Positions 18,080 to 27,913 are shown, counted from the stretch's first letter. The stretch: DNA of 64,000 nt from Limnobaculum parvum (GCF_003096015.2 NZ_CP029185.2:2886001-2950000); one strand, 5' to 3'. The notes: a model not told the origin generated them from the letters alone. A program made the numbers and translations.

Positions 18080-19591
18080 TTACTCGTCGTAGCTTTGGCC
18101 TGAGCGGTTAAGCAAGAACTGGGTTAGTAAGGCTACCGGACGTCCTGTTGCGCCTTTGGCTTTACCTGAGCGCCATGCGGTGCCGGCGATGTCTAGGTGT
18201 GCCCAGCTGTATTTGCGGGTAAAGCGGGAGAGGAAGCAGCCCGCAGTAATCGCGCCCGCAGGACGACCGCCGATGTTGGCCATATCAGCAAAGTTAGACT
18301 CTAACTGCTCCTGATACTCATCTCCCAACGGTAAGCGCCATGCGCGGTCGCCGGCCTGTTCGGATGCGCCGATCAGTTCGGATGCCAATGGATTATGGTT
18401 CGACATCAGGCCTGTGATTTGGTGGCCTAAGGCAATAACGCAGGCACCGGTCAGGGTGGCGATGTCGATAACCACTTCGGGTTCAAAGCGCTCAACGTAA
18501 GTTAATACGTCACATAACACTAAGCGACCTTCTGCATCGGTATTCAGCACTTCCACGGTCTGCCCGGACATGGTGGTCAACACATCGCCCGGACGGTAGG
18601 CTCGTCCACCCGGCATGTTCTCACAGCCAGCCAGCACCCCGATGATATTGAGCGTGAGTTTCAGCTCTGCCACTGCGCGCATGACGCCATATACTGACGC
18701 CGCGCCGCACATATCATATTTCATCTCATCCATGCCTTCGGCAGGTTTGATGGAAATACCACCCGAGTCGAACGTCAGTCCTTTACCCACTAACACGATA
18801 GGCTTAGCATCCGCGACCGGATTGCCTTTGTATTCAATCACTGACATCAGCGATTCATTCTGGGAACCATGACCTACCGCTAAGTAAGCATTCATTCCTA
18901 GCTCTTTCATCTGCTGTTCGCCAATGACTTTAGTCATGATATTTTCACTGAACGCATCAGCCAATTGACGAGCTTGGGAAGCTAGATAAGCAGCGTTACA
19001 AATATTTGGCGGCATATTGCCCAAATCTTTTGCGACTTTTATACCGGCCGAAATCGCTAGACCGTGCTGGATGGCTTTTTCACCGCAGGTTAGCTCGCGA
19101 CGGGTTGGTACGCTGAGTACCATTTTACGCAATGGACGGCGTGGCTCGACTTTATTGCTTTTCAACTGGTCGAAAATATACAGCGCTTCTTTAGTAGTTT
19201 CGACGGCCTGACGCACATTCCAGTAGGTGTTACGCCCTTTTACGTGCAGCTCAGTCAGGAAACAGACCGCTTCCATTGAGCCAGTATCGTTTAGGGTATT
19301 GATCGTTTTCTGCACCACTTGCTTGTACTGACGCTCATCAAGATCGCGCTCTTTACCACAACCGATTAATAAAATTCTTTCTGAAAGTATGTTGGGTACA
19401 TGGTGTAACAATAAAGTTTGACCAACCTTACCTTCCAGTTCACCACGGCGAAGTAACGCACTAATATAGCCATCGCTGATCTTATCCAGCTGCTCGGCGA
19501 TAGGTGACAGACGACGAGGTTCAAAAACACCGACGACGATACAAGCGCTACGTTGTTTTTCCGGGCTACCACTTTTTACACTGAACTCCAT
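18080..19591 (-). CDS. pepA: Leucyl aminopeptidase / XerCD accessory protein
   Basis: A 503-residue M17 family enzyme, equal in length to E. coli PepA. The bimetal active site is visible in VGKGLTFDSGGISIKP, KYDMCGAASV and the signature NTDAEGRLVLCDVL. Besides cleaving N-terminal leucine, E. coli PepA also binds DNA in ColE1/cer resolution and pyrimidine regulation. It is divergent from lptF as in E. coli. Confidence 0.97.
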   Translation of the reverse strand: MEFSVKSGSPEKQRSACIVVGVFEPRRLSPIAEQLDKISDGYISALLRRGELEGKVGQTLLLHHVPNILSERILLIGCGKERDLDERQYKQVVQKTINTLNDTGSMEAVCFLTELHVKGRNTYWNVRQAVETTKEALYIFDQLKSNKVEPRRPLRKMVLSVPTRRELTCGEKAIQHGLAISAGIKVAKDLGNMPPNICNAAYLASQARQLADAFSENIMTKVIGEQQMKELGMNAYLAVGHGSQNESLMSVIEYKGNPVADAKPIVLVGKGLTFDSGGISIKPAEGMDEMKYDMCGAASVYGVMRAVAELKLTLNIIGVLAGCENMPGGRAYRPGDVLTTMSGQTVEVLNTDAEGRLVLCDVLTYVERFEPEVVIDIATLTGACVIALGHQITGLMSNHNPLASELIGASEQAGDRAWRLPLGDEYQEQLESNFADMANIGGRPAGAITAGCFLSRFTRKYSWAHLDIAGTAWRSGKAKGATGRPVALLTQFLLNRSGQSYDE

Positions 19592-19828
19592 GCACTCTCC
19601 TGAATCTTAAAGAGACAAGGCAGGTGAGTTATGGATAGAATAGACAGATCCGTAACGCCCCTGCGGTTTTTATTAACGTGACACAAATAGTGTTAATATT
19701 TTATGCCCATTAATACTATTATTAGCAATATAGGCTGCCATTATGGTAGATGTTAGTAAAAATGGCGAATTAACGATGAAAGTATCGGCTTTCCTGTAAA
19801 AAAACAAGTTTTCACAGGCGTAATTAAC
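19592..19828. promoter_or_regulatory. pepA / lptF divergent promoter region
   Basis: A 237-base AT-rich interval between the divergent pepA and lptF starts. It must hold both promoters. No single box is strong enough to place with confidence. Confidence 0.5.
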
Positions 19829-20923
19829 TTGATAATCATTAGATATCTGATCCGGGAGACATTCAAGAGTCAAATCGCAATCCTATTTATCCTACTGCTG
19901 ATCTTTTTTTGTCAGAAGCTGGTGCGGATTTTGTCGATGGCTGTTGACGGTGACATCCCGACGAACTTAGTTTTTTCTTTGCTTGGCCTCGGTATTCCCG
20001 AGATGGCGCAACTCATTCTGCCTCTGAGCTTATTCTTAGGCATTTTGATGACCTTCAGTAAGCTGTACTCGGAGAGTGAAATCACCGTGATGCATGCCTG
20101 TGGGTTGAGCAAAAACGTATTATTGATTGCCGCACTGGCCCTTTCGATACTGACCAGCGCAGCTGCCGGGATTAACTCGCTCTGGTTAGGGCCCTTGTCT
20201 GCTGTAAGCCAAGAGCGGATTATTGCCAATGCCAAAGCCAACCCAAGTTTAGGGGCGCTGGTTGAAGGGCAGTTTCAGCCCTCTCAGGATGGCAACGCCG
20301 TGCTGTTTGTTGGAAAAGTAGAAGGTAATGCGTTTACCGACGTTTTTCTGGCCCAATTACGCCCTTCAGGCAACCAGCGTCCTTCAGTGGTCGTGGCGGA
20401 TAAAGGCCATATCATTGAAGACCCCAGCGGTAATCAGCGTATTCTTTTAGAGACGGGTACTCGTTATGAAGGCACCGCGCTACTGCGTGACTTCCGCATT
20501 ACCGATTTCAGCCACTATCAAGCGCTTATCGGACATCAGGAAGCGATGCTTGATAACAGCGGCGTAGAACAGGCCAACATAACTTCACTGATAGCATCAG
20601 ACAGTCATCAAGCCAAAGCCGAGTTGAACTGGCGTTTAACGCTAATCATCTCTGTGCCGCTGATGGCGTTGCTAGTCGTACCGCTGAGTGAAGTAAATCC
20701 ACGTCAGGGCCGAGTAGTGAGTATGCTACCGGCGATGCTGTTATATTTGATCTATTTTCTGCTGCAAAGCTCATTAAAATCGAATGCCGGCCGTGGAAAA
20801 ATCGATCCGATGATCTGGGTTTGGGTCGTCAACTTAGGCTATTTAGCACTGGGTATTTTATTAAATCTGTGGGATAGCCTACCTTCCCGCCGTCTACGTG
20901 CCCGGCTGAGAGGAGCGGTTTAA
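19829..20923 (+). CDS. lptF: LPS export ABC transporter permease LptF
   Basis: A 364-residue inner-membrane permease of the LptBFG transporter, which extracts lipopolysaccharide and feeds it to the LptC-A-D bridge. Three N-terminal and three C-terminal hydrophobic helices flank a periplasmic beta-jellyroll from about residue 125 to 260. The protein starts IIIRYLIRETFKSQ as in E. coli. The start codon is TTG at 19829 with a weak CAGG upstream, which is notable for an essential gene. It is followed by lptG after 3 bases. Confidence 0.95.
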   Translation: MIIIRYLIRETFKSQIAILFILLLIFFCQKLVRILSMAVDGDIPTNLVFSLLGLGIPEMAQLILPLSLFLGILMTFSKLYSESEITVMHACGLSKNVLLIAALALSILTSAAAGINSLWLGPLSAVSQERIIANAKANPSLGALVEGQFQPSQDGNAVLFVGKVEGNAFTDVFLAQLRPSGNQRPSVVVADKGHIIEDPSGNQRILLETGTRYEGTALLRDFRITDFSHYQALIGHQEAMLDNSGVEQANITSLIASDSHQAKAELNWRLTLIISVPLMALLVVPLSEVNPRQGRVVSMLPAMLLYLIYFLLQSSLKSNAGRGKIDPMIWVWVVNLGYLALGILLNLWDSLPSRRLRARLRGAV

Positions 20924-20926
20924 TCT

Positions 20927-22003
20927 ATGTTCAGCGTTTTAGACCGTTATATCGGCCGCACGATTTTCAGTACCATCATGAGTACCCTATTTCTGCTGGT
21001 CAGCCTGTCCGGAATTATCAAATTCGTGGATCAACTGCGTAAAACAGGAAAAGGGAACTATGATGCATTGGGTGCCGGCCTTTACACCCTGTTAAGCGTA
21101 CCAAAAGACATTGAAATCTTTTTCCCGATGGCTGCACTGTTGGGCGCACTGTTAGGATTAGGCGCACTAGCAACCCGCAGCGAACTGGTGGTCATGGAGG
21201 CCTCCGGATTTACCCGGATGCAGATCGCTTCTGCGGTAATGAAAACCGCGATTCCTTTGGTGCTGTTGACCATGGCAATTGGTGAATGGATTTCTCCGCT
21301 GGGCGAACAAACCGCGCGTAATACCCGAGCCCAAATGATGTATGGCAGCTCACTGCTCTCTACTCGCGATGGCATATGGGCAAAAGATAAAAATGACTTT
21401 ATCTATATTCAAAGCGTCGTGAAGGAAGATGAGCTCTCCGGCGTCAGCATTTATCATTTCGATAAACAGAGTAAGCTGCTGTCAGTGCGCTACGCGGGTA
21501 CCGCGACTTACGATAAAAACAGCAACACTTGGCAGCTCTATCAGATCGACCAATCGGACCTTAGCCAACCGAATAAAATTATTGGCACTCAAACCCTAAA
21601 CGAAGAATGGCAAACTAACCTAACGCCGGACAAACTGGGTGTGGTAGCCATGAATCCTGAATCGTTATCCGCCAGCGGACTGTATGAATACAGCAAATAC
21701 CTGAAGCAAAGCGGTCAGGAATCTGCACGTTATCGACTCATCTTCTGGAACAAAGTGCTGTCGCCGCTATCCGTAGCCGTGATGATGCTGATGGCCTTAT
21801 CGTTTATCTTTGGTCCGCTGCGTAGCGTACCAATGGGGATTCGGGTAGTTACCGGCATCAGCTTCGGCTTTATTTTCTATATGCTTGACCAAATTTTTGG
21901 CCCCCTCAGTCTGGTATATGGCGTGCCGCCATTTATTGGTGCGTTATTACCAAGCCTGTTATTTTTGATTATCAGTATTTTTCTGCTTAAACAAAAACGC
22001 TAA
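20927..22003 (+). CDS. lptG: LPS export ABC transporter permease LptG
   Basis: A 358-residue partner of LptF with the same six-helix plus periplasmic jellyroll plan. Family segments include LDRYIGRTIFSTIM at the start, a KDIEIFFPMAALLGALLGLG helix and a C-terminal PLSVAVMMLMALSFIFGPLRS helix. It starts with ATG at 20927, 3 bases after lptF, with GAGAGGAG-like purines upstream. The strong hairpin at 22011 probably ends the operon. Confidence 0.95.
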   Translation: MFSVLDRYIGRTIFSTIMSTLFLLVSLSGIIKFVDQLRKTGKGNYDALGAGLYTLLSVPKDIEIFFPMAALLGALLGLGALATRSELVVMEASGFTRMQIASAVMKTAIPLVLLTMAIGEWISPLGEQTARNTRAQMMYGSSLLSTRDGIWAKDKNDFIYIQSVVKEDELSGVSIYHFDKQSKLLSVRYAGTATYDKNSNTWQLYQIDQSDLSQPNKIIGTQTLNEEWQTNLTPDKLGVVAMNPESLSASGLYEYSKYLKQSGQESARYRLIFWNKVLSPLSVAVMMLMALSFIFGPLRSVPMGIRVVTGISFGFIFYMLDQIFGPLSLVYGVPPFIGALLPSLLFLIISIFLLKQKR

Positions 22004-22010
22004 ACCTCTT

Positions 22011-22050
22011 CACATGGCGGTGATAACCGATATCACCGCCATGTGCGTTT
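22011..22050 (+). terminator. Terminator after lptG
   Basis: A perfect 15-bp stem (CACATGGCGGTGATA and its complement) with a 5-base loop starts 8 bases after lptG and is followed by CGTTTCC. Confidence 0.7.
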
Positions 22051-22159
22051 CCTGCTAATCATTAAAGAAGATTAAAGAGCGTTGAAACACCCTATACTCA
22101 CAGGTAACATACCCGCTACTCACGGTTGATTAACTAATAGGGAAAGCGCCTTTATCATC

Positions 22160-22483
22160 ATGACGTTATCATTGTTGCCCAAATTGCTTTTGATTCTGGC
22201 CGTGCTATTTAGCGCGCCGGGCTTTGCAATGGCTACAAACCATGATGCCTGTGCCCCTACATCCGTTACTCAAGAACACCATACCGCTATGTCACAGCAT
22301 GATGCCCCAATGGAACACTGCGACGATAACGCACACTGCATGCTCTGTTTTTCCGTTGTTCCTTCCATGTCATTTTCTGTTGCTGCCTCAATCGGTCATG
22401 AGACCTATCGTGTCTCTGTCACGGCCTGGCACTCGCGCTCACTTCAACCAGAACCGCATCCTCCTAGAAGTCTCAACGTTTAA
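22160..22483 (+). CDS. Small secreted Cys/His/Met-rich protein upstream of multicopper oxidase
   Basis: A 107-residue protein. A signal peptide ends near residue 25 (LSAPGFAMA). The following part is rich in possible metal ligands (HHTAMSQHDAPMEHCDD and a H-C-M-L-C pair near residues 58-64). This resembles small DUF2946/CopL-like proteins often encoded beside copper genes. It lies 146 bases before the oxidase gene in the same direction. A copper link is inferred from composition and neighbour only; no CueR operator was identified. Confidence 0.6.
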   Translation: MTLSLLPKLLLILAVLFSAPGFAMATNHDACAPTSVTQEHHTAMSQHDAPMEHCDDNAHCMLCFSVVPSMSFSVAASIGHETYRVSVTAWHSRSLQPEPHPPRSLNV

Positions 22484-22629
22484 ATCATCCTGTTTAAACC
22501 TGTTGAAGCGACTTATTGGACCTTTGTCCCTATTTTCGCCTTAACATTCAGATTTCAATCGCATGATGCAGCGACAGGCGCATCATTGCTCTGTTCATCT
22601 TTGATGATGAATAAGATAAGGGGAATATT

Positions 22630-24150
22630 ATGAATCGTAGACTATTTTTAACCAAGTTAGCCGCCGCAGTCGGTACACTGGCCGCCGCTAAAGTCGTGGC
22701 ACAACCCCACCATATAGAAAAGATGCCCTCTGGACACGATATGGGAAATATGCCTCATCACGGCATGGGTAATATGCCGATGGGAGGAATGCACAACGAT
22801 AGCCTGCTGCCAGAATCAGCACTGCCGAAAAACCTTCCATTGCCAGATTTGAAAAAGCTGCTTAACGCCAGCGATAAACCAAACTATTTCAGCGCAACCC
22901 TCACGGCCAAGCCGGTTCGGGTACAGCTCACCCCACAAGTAGAAACCGAGTTTTGGGCCTATAACGACCAGATCCCCGGCCCCGCTATCGAAGTATTTGA
23001 AGGGGATACGGTAGAGATTCTATTTAAAAATGCGCTATCACAACCGACCACCGTGCACTGGCATGGACTGCCGGTTCCACCCGATCAGGACGGCAACCCA
23101 CAAGACGAAGTCGCACCAGGCGCTTCTCGCGTGTATAAATTCACTCTACCGGAAGATTGTGCCGGTACTTACTGGTATCACCCCCATGGGCATCATACCG
23201 TAGCTGAACAAGCGTTCCGGGGTCTGGCTGGGGTATTTATCGTTAAACCTAAGCAAGATAGATTGGCACATATTCCGGTACAGAACTGGCTTATCTCCGA
23301 TCTAAAACTCAATGCAGATGGTCAAATTGCACCAAACTCCATGATGGACTGGATGAACGGTCGAGAAGGACAGTTTGTTCTGATCAACGGTGCATCACAC
23401 CCAAACATCACACTGGACCAGGCAACCCGTGCCCGGCTATGGAATGCCTGTTCGGGCCGCTATCTCAATCTGTCTCTTAATGATGCGGATATCTATCTGA
23501 TTGGCACCGACGGCGGCCTGTTGGAACAACCTTATAAGCTCAGCACCCTGCTGCTAACGCCCGGTGAACGGGCAGAGATTCTGATTGTACCGAGAAAAAC
23601 GGGCAAACAAAGCCTTCAGGCTCTGGCCTACGATCGCAGTAAAATGGGTTGCGCCACCGAAGAGGTCACCCGTTCTCTGGCATCCATTAACCTGAAAGAG
23701 AGTCAGTTACCTGAGTTACCGCAGAAGTTGGCAACCCTGCCGAATATGGGTAAAGCCAGCGCGATAAAAACGCTGGAATACTCCGAAACCATGGATATGA
23801 GCAAAGGCATGTCAGGAATGAACTTCCTGATTAACGGTAAAAAGCACGATCCAAAACGTATCGATCTCACCAGCAAAGTGGGAGAAGTCGAAGAATGGGA
23901 GATTTTCAATAACTCTCATATGGACCATAACTTCCATCTGCACGGAACGCAGTTTACCGTGGTCAACTACCAGCTCAACGGTCAGTCACGCCTGCCGGAA
24001 TATATCGGCCGTAAAGACACCATCAACCTGAAGCCCTATGAACGCGTTCGCATCAAGCAGGTCCAGCAGCATAAAGGCTTGCGTATGTACCACTGCCATA
24101 TTCTGGAACATGAAACGCTGGGCATGATGGGACAGTTGAATGTGATTTAA
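22630..24150 (+). CDS. Periplasmic multicopper oxidase (CueO/PcoA-like)
   Basis: A 506-residue three-cupredoxin oxidase likely to oxidise Cu(I) in the periplasm. A Tat-type start (NRRLFLTKLA) is followed by a Met/His-rich stretch (residues 30-58) that may bind copper. Copper sites are visible as HWHGLP, HPHGHH, a C-terminal HNFHLHGTQF and HCHILEHETLGMM. The last gives the type 1 Cys plus two trinuclear His and the axial Met. The Met-rich segment is N-terminal, unlike the internal Met-rich insert of E. coli CueO, so I give no symbol. RBS AAGGGGAA is good. Confidence 0.88.
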   Translation: MNRRLFLTKLAAAVGTLAAAKVVAQPHHIEKMPSGHDMGNMPHHGMGNMPMGGMHNDSLLPESALPKNLPLPDLKKLLNASDKPNYFSATLTAKPVRVQLTPQVETEFWAYNDQIPGPAIEVFEGDTVEILFKNALSQPTTVHWHGLPVPPDQDGNPQDEVAPGASRVYKFTLPEDCAGTYWYHPHGHHTVAEQAFRGLAGVFIVKPKQDRLAHIPVQNWLISDLKLNADGQIAPNSMMDWMNGREGQFVLINGASHPNITLDQATRARLWNACSGRYLNLSLNDADIYLIGTDGGLLEQPYKLSTLLLTPGERAEILIVPRKTGKQSLQALAYDRSKMGCATEEVTRSLASINLKESQLPELPQKLATLPNMGKASAIKTLEYSETMDMSKGMSGMNFLINGKKHDPKRIDLTSKVGEVEEWEIFNNSHMDHNFHLHGTQFTVVNYQLNGQSRLPEYIGRKDTINLKPYERVRIKQVQQHKGLRMYHCHILEHETLGMMGQLNVI

Positions 24151-24232
24151 GCCAAAGCCGTACCCGGTGGCTGAAAGGCCACCACTTTTCGGCTATTTTC
24201 GAACCAGTCAGATGAAATTTAAGGGATAACGC

Positions 24233-24260
24233 TTGCGCGGTGTTGTCTGACAGGTATAAT
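24233..24260 (+). promoter_or_regulatory. Promoter of the tRNA-Leu gene
   Basis: TTGCGC at 24233-24238 and a perfect TATAAT at 24255-24260 are separated by 16 bases, and the tRNA starts 28 bases further on. Confidence 0.75.
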
Positions 24261-24287
24261 GCCGAAGTTTTCCGCATTCTTCTCAGT

Positions 24288-24372
24288 GCCTGAGTGGCGA
24301 AATCGGTAGACGCAGTTGATTCAAAATCAACCGCCTTCGGGTGTGCCGGTTCGAGTCCGGCCTCAGGCACCA
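24288..24372 (+). tRNA. leuX: tRNA-Leu(CAA), leuX type
   Basis: 85 bases with a long variable arm. The acceptor stem GCCTGAG pairs with CTCAGGC and encoded CCA ends at 24372. The anticodon loop TTCAAAA in a GTTGA stem gives anticodon CAA, reading UUG. The T arm has GGTTCGAGTCC. The sequence is close to E. coli leuX, a known integration hotspot for P4-like elements, and the island attL lies in its 3' end. Confidence 0.96.
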
Positions 24373-24380
24373 TTAGAATG
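24349..24380 (+). repeat. attL of island 1 (tRNA-Leu 3' end)
   Basis: A 32-base block starting GTTCGAGTCCGGCC in the T arm and ending ATTAGAATG after the CCA. It recurs at 52615-52645 with one G missing. This is the classic tRNA 3' attachment site of tyrosine integrases. Confidence 0.85.
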
Positions 24381-24385
24381 TAAAT

Positions 24386-24409
24386 AGACCTCAACTGAGG
24401 TCTTTTTTT
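24386..24409 (+). terminator. Terminator after tRNA-Leu
   Basis: An 8-bp stem (AGACCTCA with TGAGGTCT) and a 2-base gap are followed by seven T, starting 13 bases after the tRNA end. Confidence 0.85.
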
Positions 24410-24494
24410 ATGTCTGAAATCCGCATTCCACCAGCCTTTTGATGCTTTTATATCCATTTTCAGTATACTCACATCGACCAGCATCAAGCTCTCA

Positions 24495-24541
24495 ATATGG
24501 GTAAAAAGCTGGGTAACCTCGGTTCGATAAATAAGTTACCC
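24495..24541. repeat. Probable arm-type integrase sites near attL
   Basis: GGGTAA occurs twice as a direct repeat within 24495-24519, and GTTACCC, its inverse, is at 24535-24541. The 25-base block 24495-24519 is repeated at 52542-52566 (22 of 25 identical) beside attR. The position just upstream of the integrase start suggests both arm binding and autoregulation. Confidence 0.6.
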
Positions 24542-24569
24542 ATGAAAACAATAGAAAGGAGCAAGGATT

Positions 24570-25832
24570 ATGGCTCTAACCGATGTAAAAGTACGTAGCG
24601 CAAAGCCTCTGGAAAAGATGTATAAGATTCCAGATAGCGGAGGATTAGTTCTTCTGGTTTATCCGAATGGTTCCAAGTATTGGCGCTTACGCTATCACTT
24701 CGGCGGCAAAGAAAAGATGTTCTCACTGGGTACCTACCCTGATATCACCCTTGCAGAAGCACGAAATCGACGGGATGAGAGCAGGAAGCAGATAGCTAAC
24801 GGTATAGATCCTAGCGAAAAGAAGAAAACCGCGAAAACTAAACAGGCTAATACGCATACCTTTGAAGAAATCGCCAGAGCTTGGCATAGCAGCAATAAAA
24901 AATGGATACCAGCTCATAGTGCAAGAGTCATTAGAACCCTTGAATTAGAGATTTTCCCTTCAATTGGTAATAGTTATATCGCAGATTTAAAAACTTGCGA
25001 CCTATTAGCCCCCATAAAGAAGGTGGAGCAATCAGGTCGATTAGATGTTGCTGCTCGTTTGCAACAACGAACTACGGCAATCATGCGCTATGCAGTACAG
25101 AACGGCATTATCGACTACAACCCAGCGCAGGATTTAACTGGTGCTATCGCTACCGGCAAGAAAGTCCACCGCCCTGCACTTCCTTTCGATCGAATCCCTG
25201 AACTACTTACACGTTTAGATAATTACCAGGGAAGATATTTAACCACTCTGGCAGTAAAATTAACCTTACTTATTTTTATCCGTTCCAGCGAACTTCGCTT
25301 TGCTCGTTGGTCAGAGATCGATTTTGAGCGGGCTCTTTGGACAATACCGGGAGAACGTGAAGAGCTGGAAGGTGTTAAACACTCACATAGAGGCTCAAAG
25401 ATGAAAACAACTCACCTTGTTCCCCTTAGTAGACAGGCCATGGAGATCTTAAAGCAGATACATCAAATTAGCGGTGACCACGAGCTTATCTTTATTGGCG
25501 ACCATAACGCCAATAAACCAATGAGTGAAAATACGGTAAATAAGGCTTTACGAGTGATGGGCTATGACACCAAGACAGAGGTATGCGGTCACGGCTTCCG
25601 TACTATGGCCTGTAGTGCATTAATTGAGTCTGGATTGTGGTCTAGGGATGGAGTTGAACGGCAGATGAGCCATCAGGAGCGTGACAACGTCAGAGCCGCT
25701 TATATACATAAGGCTGAGCACTTAGACGAACGCCGGTTGATGGTGCAGTGGTGGGCGGATTATCTGGATGAGAATCGGGTGAAGGAAGTTAGTCCGTTTG
25801 AGTTTGCTAAATTGACTAAACGGACTGGCTAG
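24570..25832 (+). CDS. IntB/P4-type tyrosine integrase
   Basis: A 420-residue site-specific recombinase. The N-terminal DUF4102 arm-binding domain begins ALTDVKVRSAKP. The core-binding domain spans about 95-195, and the catalytic domain has R238 (IRSSELR), H341-G-F-R344, a MSHQE histidine near 369 and the nucleophile Y378 in AAYIHKAEHLDE. All catalytic residues are present, so it should be active. RBS AAAGGAG is 9 bases upstream of the ATG. Two decayed relatives lie at 52700 and 54178. Confidence 0.95.
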   Translation: MALTDVKVRSAKPLEKMYKIPDSGGLVLLVYPNGSKYWRLRYHFGGKEKMFSLGTYPDITLAEARNRRDESRKQIANGIDPSEKKKTAKTKQANTHTFEEIARAWHSSNKKWIPAHSARVIRTLELEIFPSIGNSYIADLKTCDLLAPIKKVEQSGRLDVAARLQQRTTAIMRYAVQNGIIDYNPAQDLTGAIATGKKVHRPALPFDRIPELLTRLDNYQGRYLTTLAVKLTLLIFIRSSELRFARWSEIDFERALWTIPGEREELEGVKHSHRGSKMKTTHLVPLSRQAMEILKQIHQISGDHELIFIGDHNANKPMSENTVNKALRVMGYDTKTEVCGHGFRTMACSALIESGLWSRDGVERQMSHQERDNVRAAYIHKAEHLDERRLMVQWWADYLDENRVKEVSPFEFAKLTKRTG

Positions 25833-25860
25833 CAGCATACTAAATTTTATCTGAATATTA

Positions 25861-25888
25861 GAGGTGGCGTGTGCTGCCTCTTTTTTTT
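25861..25888 (+). terminator. Terminator after integrase
   Basis: A GAGGTGGC/GCTGCCTC stem with two G-T pairs is followed by eight T. The same structure recurs after the decayed integrase near 53682. Confidence 0.75.
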
Positions 25889-26263
25889 GTTCATATTTAC
25901 TAAGTAAGAATAAGATACCTTCAACTCAATCTAAAAGAAGAACAAATTATACTTGAATAATTGATGACTAATCAGATCTGAACGCCCCTCTGGGGGCCCT
26001 ACTATTCTATGCACTGTTTAGCTGTAATAGTTTTTTATCGAACTCAATGCACACCTGAGGGATAGTCGCAATACAACCAAAACAACGCTTTGAAAATAAC
26101 AAGGTATCCTTATGAACTGTTTTACATATAAAAAATAAATAAATCATTAAAACCAAAGCGTTAGTTTACTGACCAAGAAAGCTCGAAATATCAATATAGA
26201 TATAGAGGTTATGTTGTTGATTGTATAAGATACTGTAAAACATAAATAAGAGAGCATTAAGCT
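25889..26263. other. Non-coding region upstream of dptF
   Basis: About 375 AT-rich bases with no credible ORF. It must contain the dptF promoter. The TACG-N10-CGTA palindrome seen at dndB was not found here, so the restriction operon is probably controlled separately. Confidence 0.5.
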
Positions 26264-27913
26264 ATGGGTTCACTCACGCTCAGGAAAGCTTTAAGCGTGC
26301 TGGCTAAGTCATCTTCATTTGCAGTAACTACGGTGACTAATCGGCAAAGGGATATATTTGACGAATTAAAAGATCAACTCTTTGTAAAACAAGATATTGA
26401 GACAGCTCTCGTTAAGTGTATGGACTCTCTAAAACAAGGCGAGATCATCTTTCTTTGTGGTAGTAGTGGCGATGGCAAATCAGAAATCCTAATTCGTTGT
26501 CGTGAACGTTTTCAACAACGATTGCACTTCCATCTTGACGCAACCCATAGCTTTGCACCAAGACAATCAGCAATTGATGCATTGGACGAACTTTTTGATA
26601 ATCATAGAGAGGATGGACGCCCTCTAGTTATCGGTATTAATACAGGGATGCTAGCAAATTATGCAGTGGAAGGCGCTGAACAGCATCGAGTTATTCGCTC
26701 AGCGATTGAATCATTTTTATCAGAAAAATTAACTGCTAGTAGCCCGTACATTAAGGAAATTTATAATTTCTTTGATTTTGAACACTATCCAAAATTTCGT
26801 TTTGATGAGGAGAAGAATTATTCACGGTTCATCAAAAGTCTACTGCAAAATCTGACAACAGCTGATAGTTCAAACCGGTTTTATGCCATTGCCCGAAACG
26901 ACGAACAAGCAGGTATAGAGCCTAAAGTTACTGCAAATTTTAGGCTCTTAAGTGAACCTTGTGTTCAGGACGTTCTAATAACCCAACTTTTTAAATCTAG
27001 ATTGATAAGAGATCAATTTGTTACTACCAGAGCTTTATTAGACCTGCTACATCATCTACTACTCGGCCCCGGTTATTTATTTGATAATCTATTTGTAGGT
27101 GAAGAAAATGAACTAGTTCGGAAGATCTCAGGCTTTGATCCAGCTCGGATACATACTCAAGAACTCGATCAGTTTATATTAAGTTATGAACTAGGTTTGC
27201 CTGATTCAGAACTTGAAGATTTTTTGGTAATGCTCAAGCAGAGACACATAGAGTTTAATCGTCAACAACCTCATCAAGCCCATGCTTCCTCATTAATTCG
27301 CCTTTTCTTTTTATTGCGAGCAGAATCATTAGGTAATAATTACCATCAGAGATTTGCTCGATATTTTGACGAAACACTACTGGAACGTTATGCGCAAATA
27401 TGGCATTTGCACATGAATTACACGGGTAACACTGAGCAGAAAAAATCTCTACGCCGATTTTATGTTACAGAGTTGATTTCAGGAATCCAGCGGTATGCAA
27501 ACCGTAAAGCCCCCGAATTAATTACACGAAAAGATGAATTATTTTTAGGTGAGTTCGGCGGTATAAAAATAACGGCACCTGTCGAATTGAAACCCGATTT
27601 TGATGGCATCCTACGTAAAAATTCGACCAATAAAACATGCTTTCAAGCTCATCTAAAAATTGGGGAGCATTCATTGTATTCTATCAATATCAGCATGAAT
27701 TTATTTGAGTTGTTGGACAAGCTCAATCATGGCTACCGGCCAAATAAATACGATAAAAGTGCCATTGTATTGTTAGATGAAATGGTTGAACACATCACTA
27801 AACTGGCAAAATCTAGCTCCGAACTCCGCTTTTATGATGAAGGACAAGGTGTTTATACCGCCAAATCTGATGATGACATAATTACCATTAGTGGTTTAGG
27901 CGGAGTAGCATGA
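26264..27913 (+). CDS. dptF: DNA phosphorothioation-dependent restriction protein DptF
   Basis: A 549-residue P-loop ATPase of the Dpt (DndF) family, one of three proteins that restrict DNA lacking phosphorothioate marks. Walker A is G66-S-S-G-D-G-K-S73, followed by a LDATHSFAPRQSAIDAL segment typical of the family. It begins the dptFGH operon and overlaps dptG by 4 bases (ATGA). In characterised systems the Dpt proteins damage unmodified DNA and are tolerated because DndBCDE mark the host genome. Confidence 0.9.
   Translation: MGSLTLRKALSVLAKSSSFAVTTVTNRQRDIFDELKDQLFVKQDIETALVKCMDSLKQGEIIFLCGSSGDGKSEILIRCRERFQQRLHFHLDATHSFAPRQSAIDALDELFDNHREDGRPLVIGINTGMLANYAVEGAEQHRVIRSAIESFLSEKLTASSPYIKEIYNFFDFEHYPKFRFDEEKNYSRFIKSLLQNLTTADSSNRFYAIARNDEQAGIEPKVTANFRLLSEPCVQDVLITQLFKSRLIRDQFVTTRALLDLLHHLLLGPGYLFDNLFVGEENELVRKISGFDPARIHTQELDQFILSYELGLPDSELEDFLVMLKQRHIEFNRQQPHQAHASSLIRLFFLLRAESLGNNYHQRFARYFDETLLERYAQIWHLHMNYTGNTEQKKSLRRFYVTELISGIQRYANRKAPELITRKDELFLGEFGGIKITAPVELKPDFDGILRKNSTNKTCFQAHLKIGEHSLYSINISMNLFELLDKLNHGYRPNKYDKSAIVLLDEMVEHITKLAKSSSELRFYDEGQGVYTAKSDDDIITISGLGGVA

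Noticed and set aside
24053..24487. 144-codon minus-strand frame over the oxidase end and tRNA
   Set aside because: It reads through the tRNA-Leu gene on the opposite strand and is a shadow.
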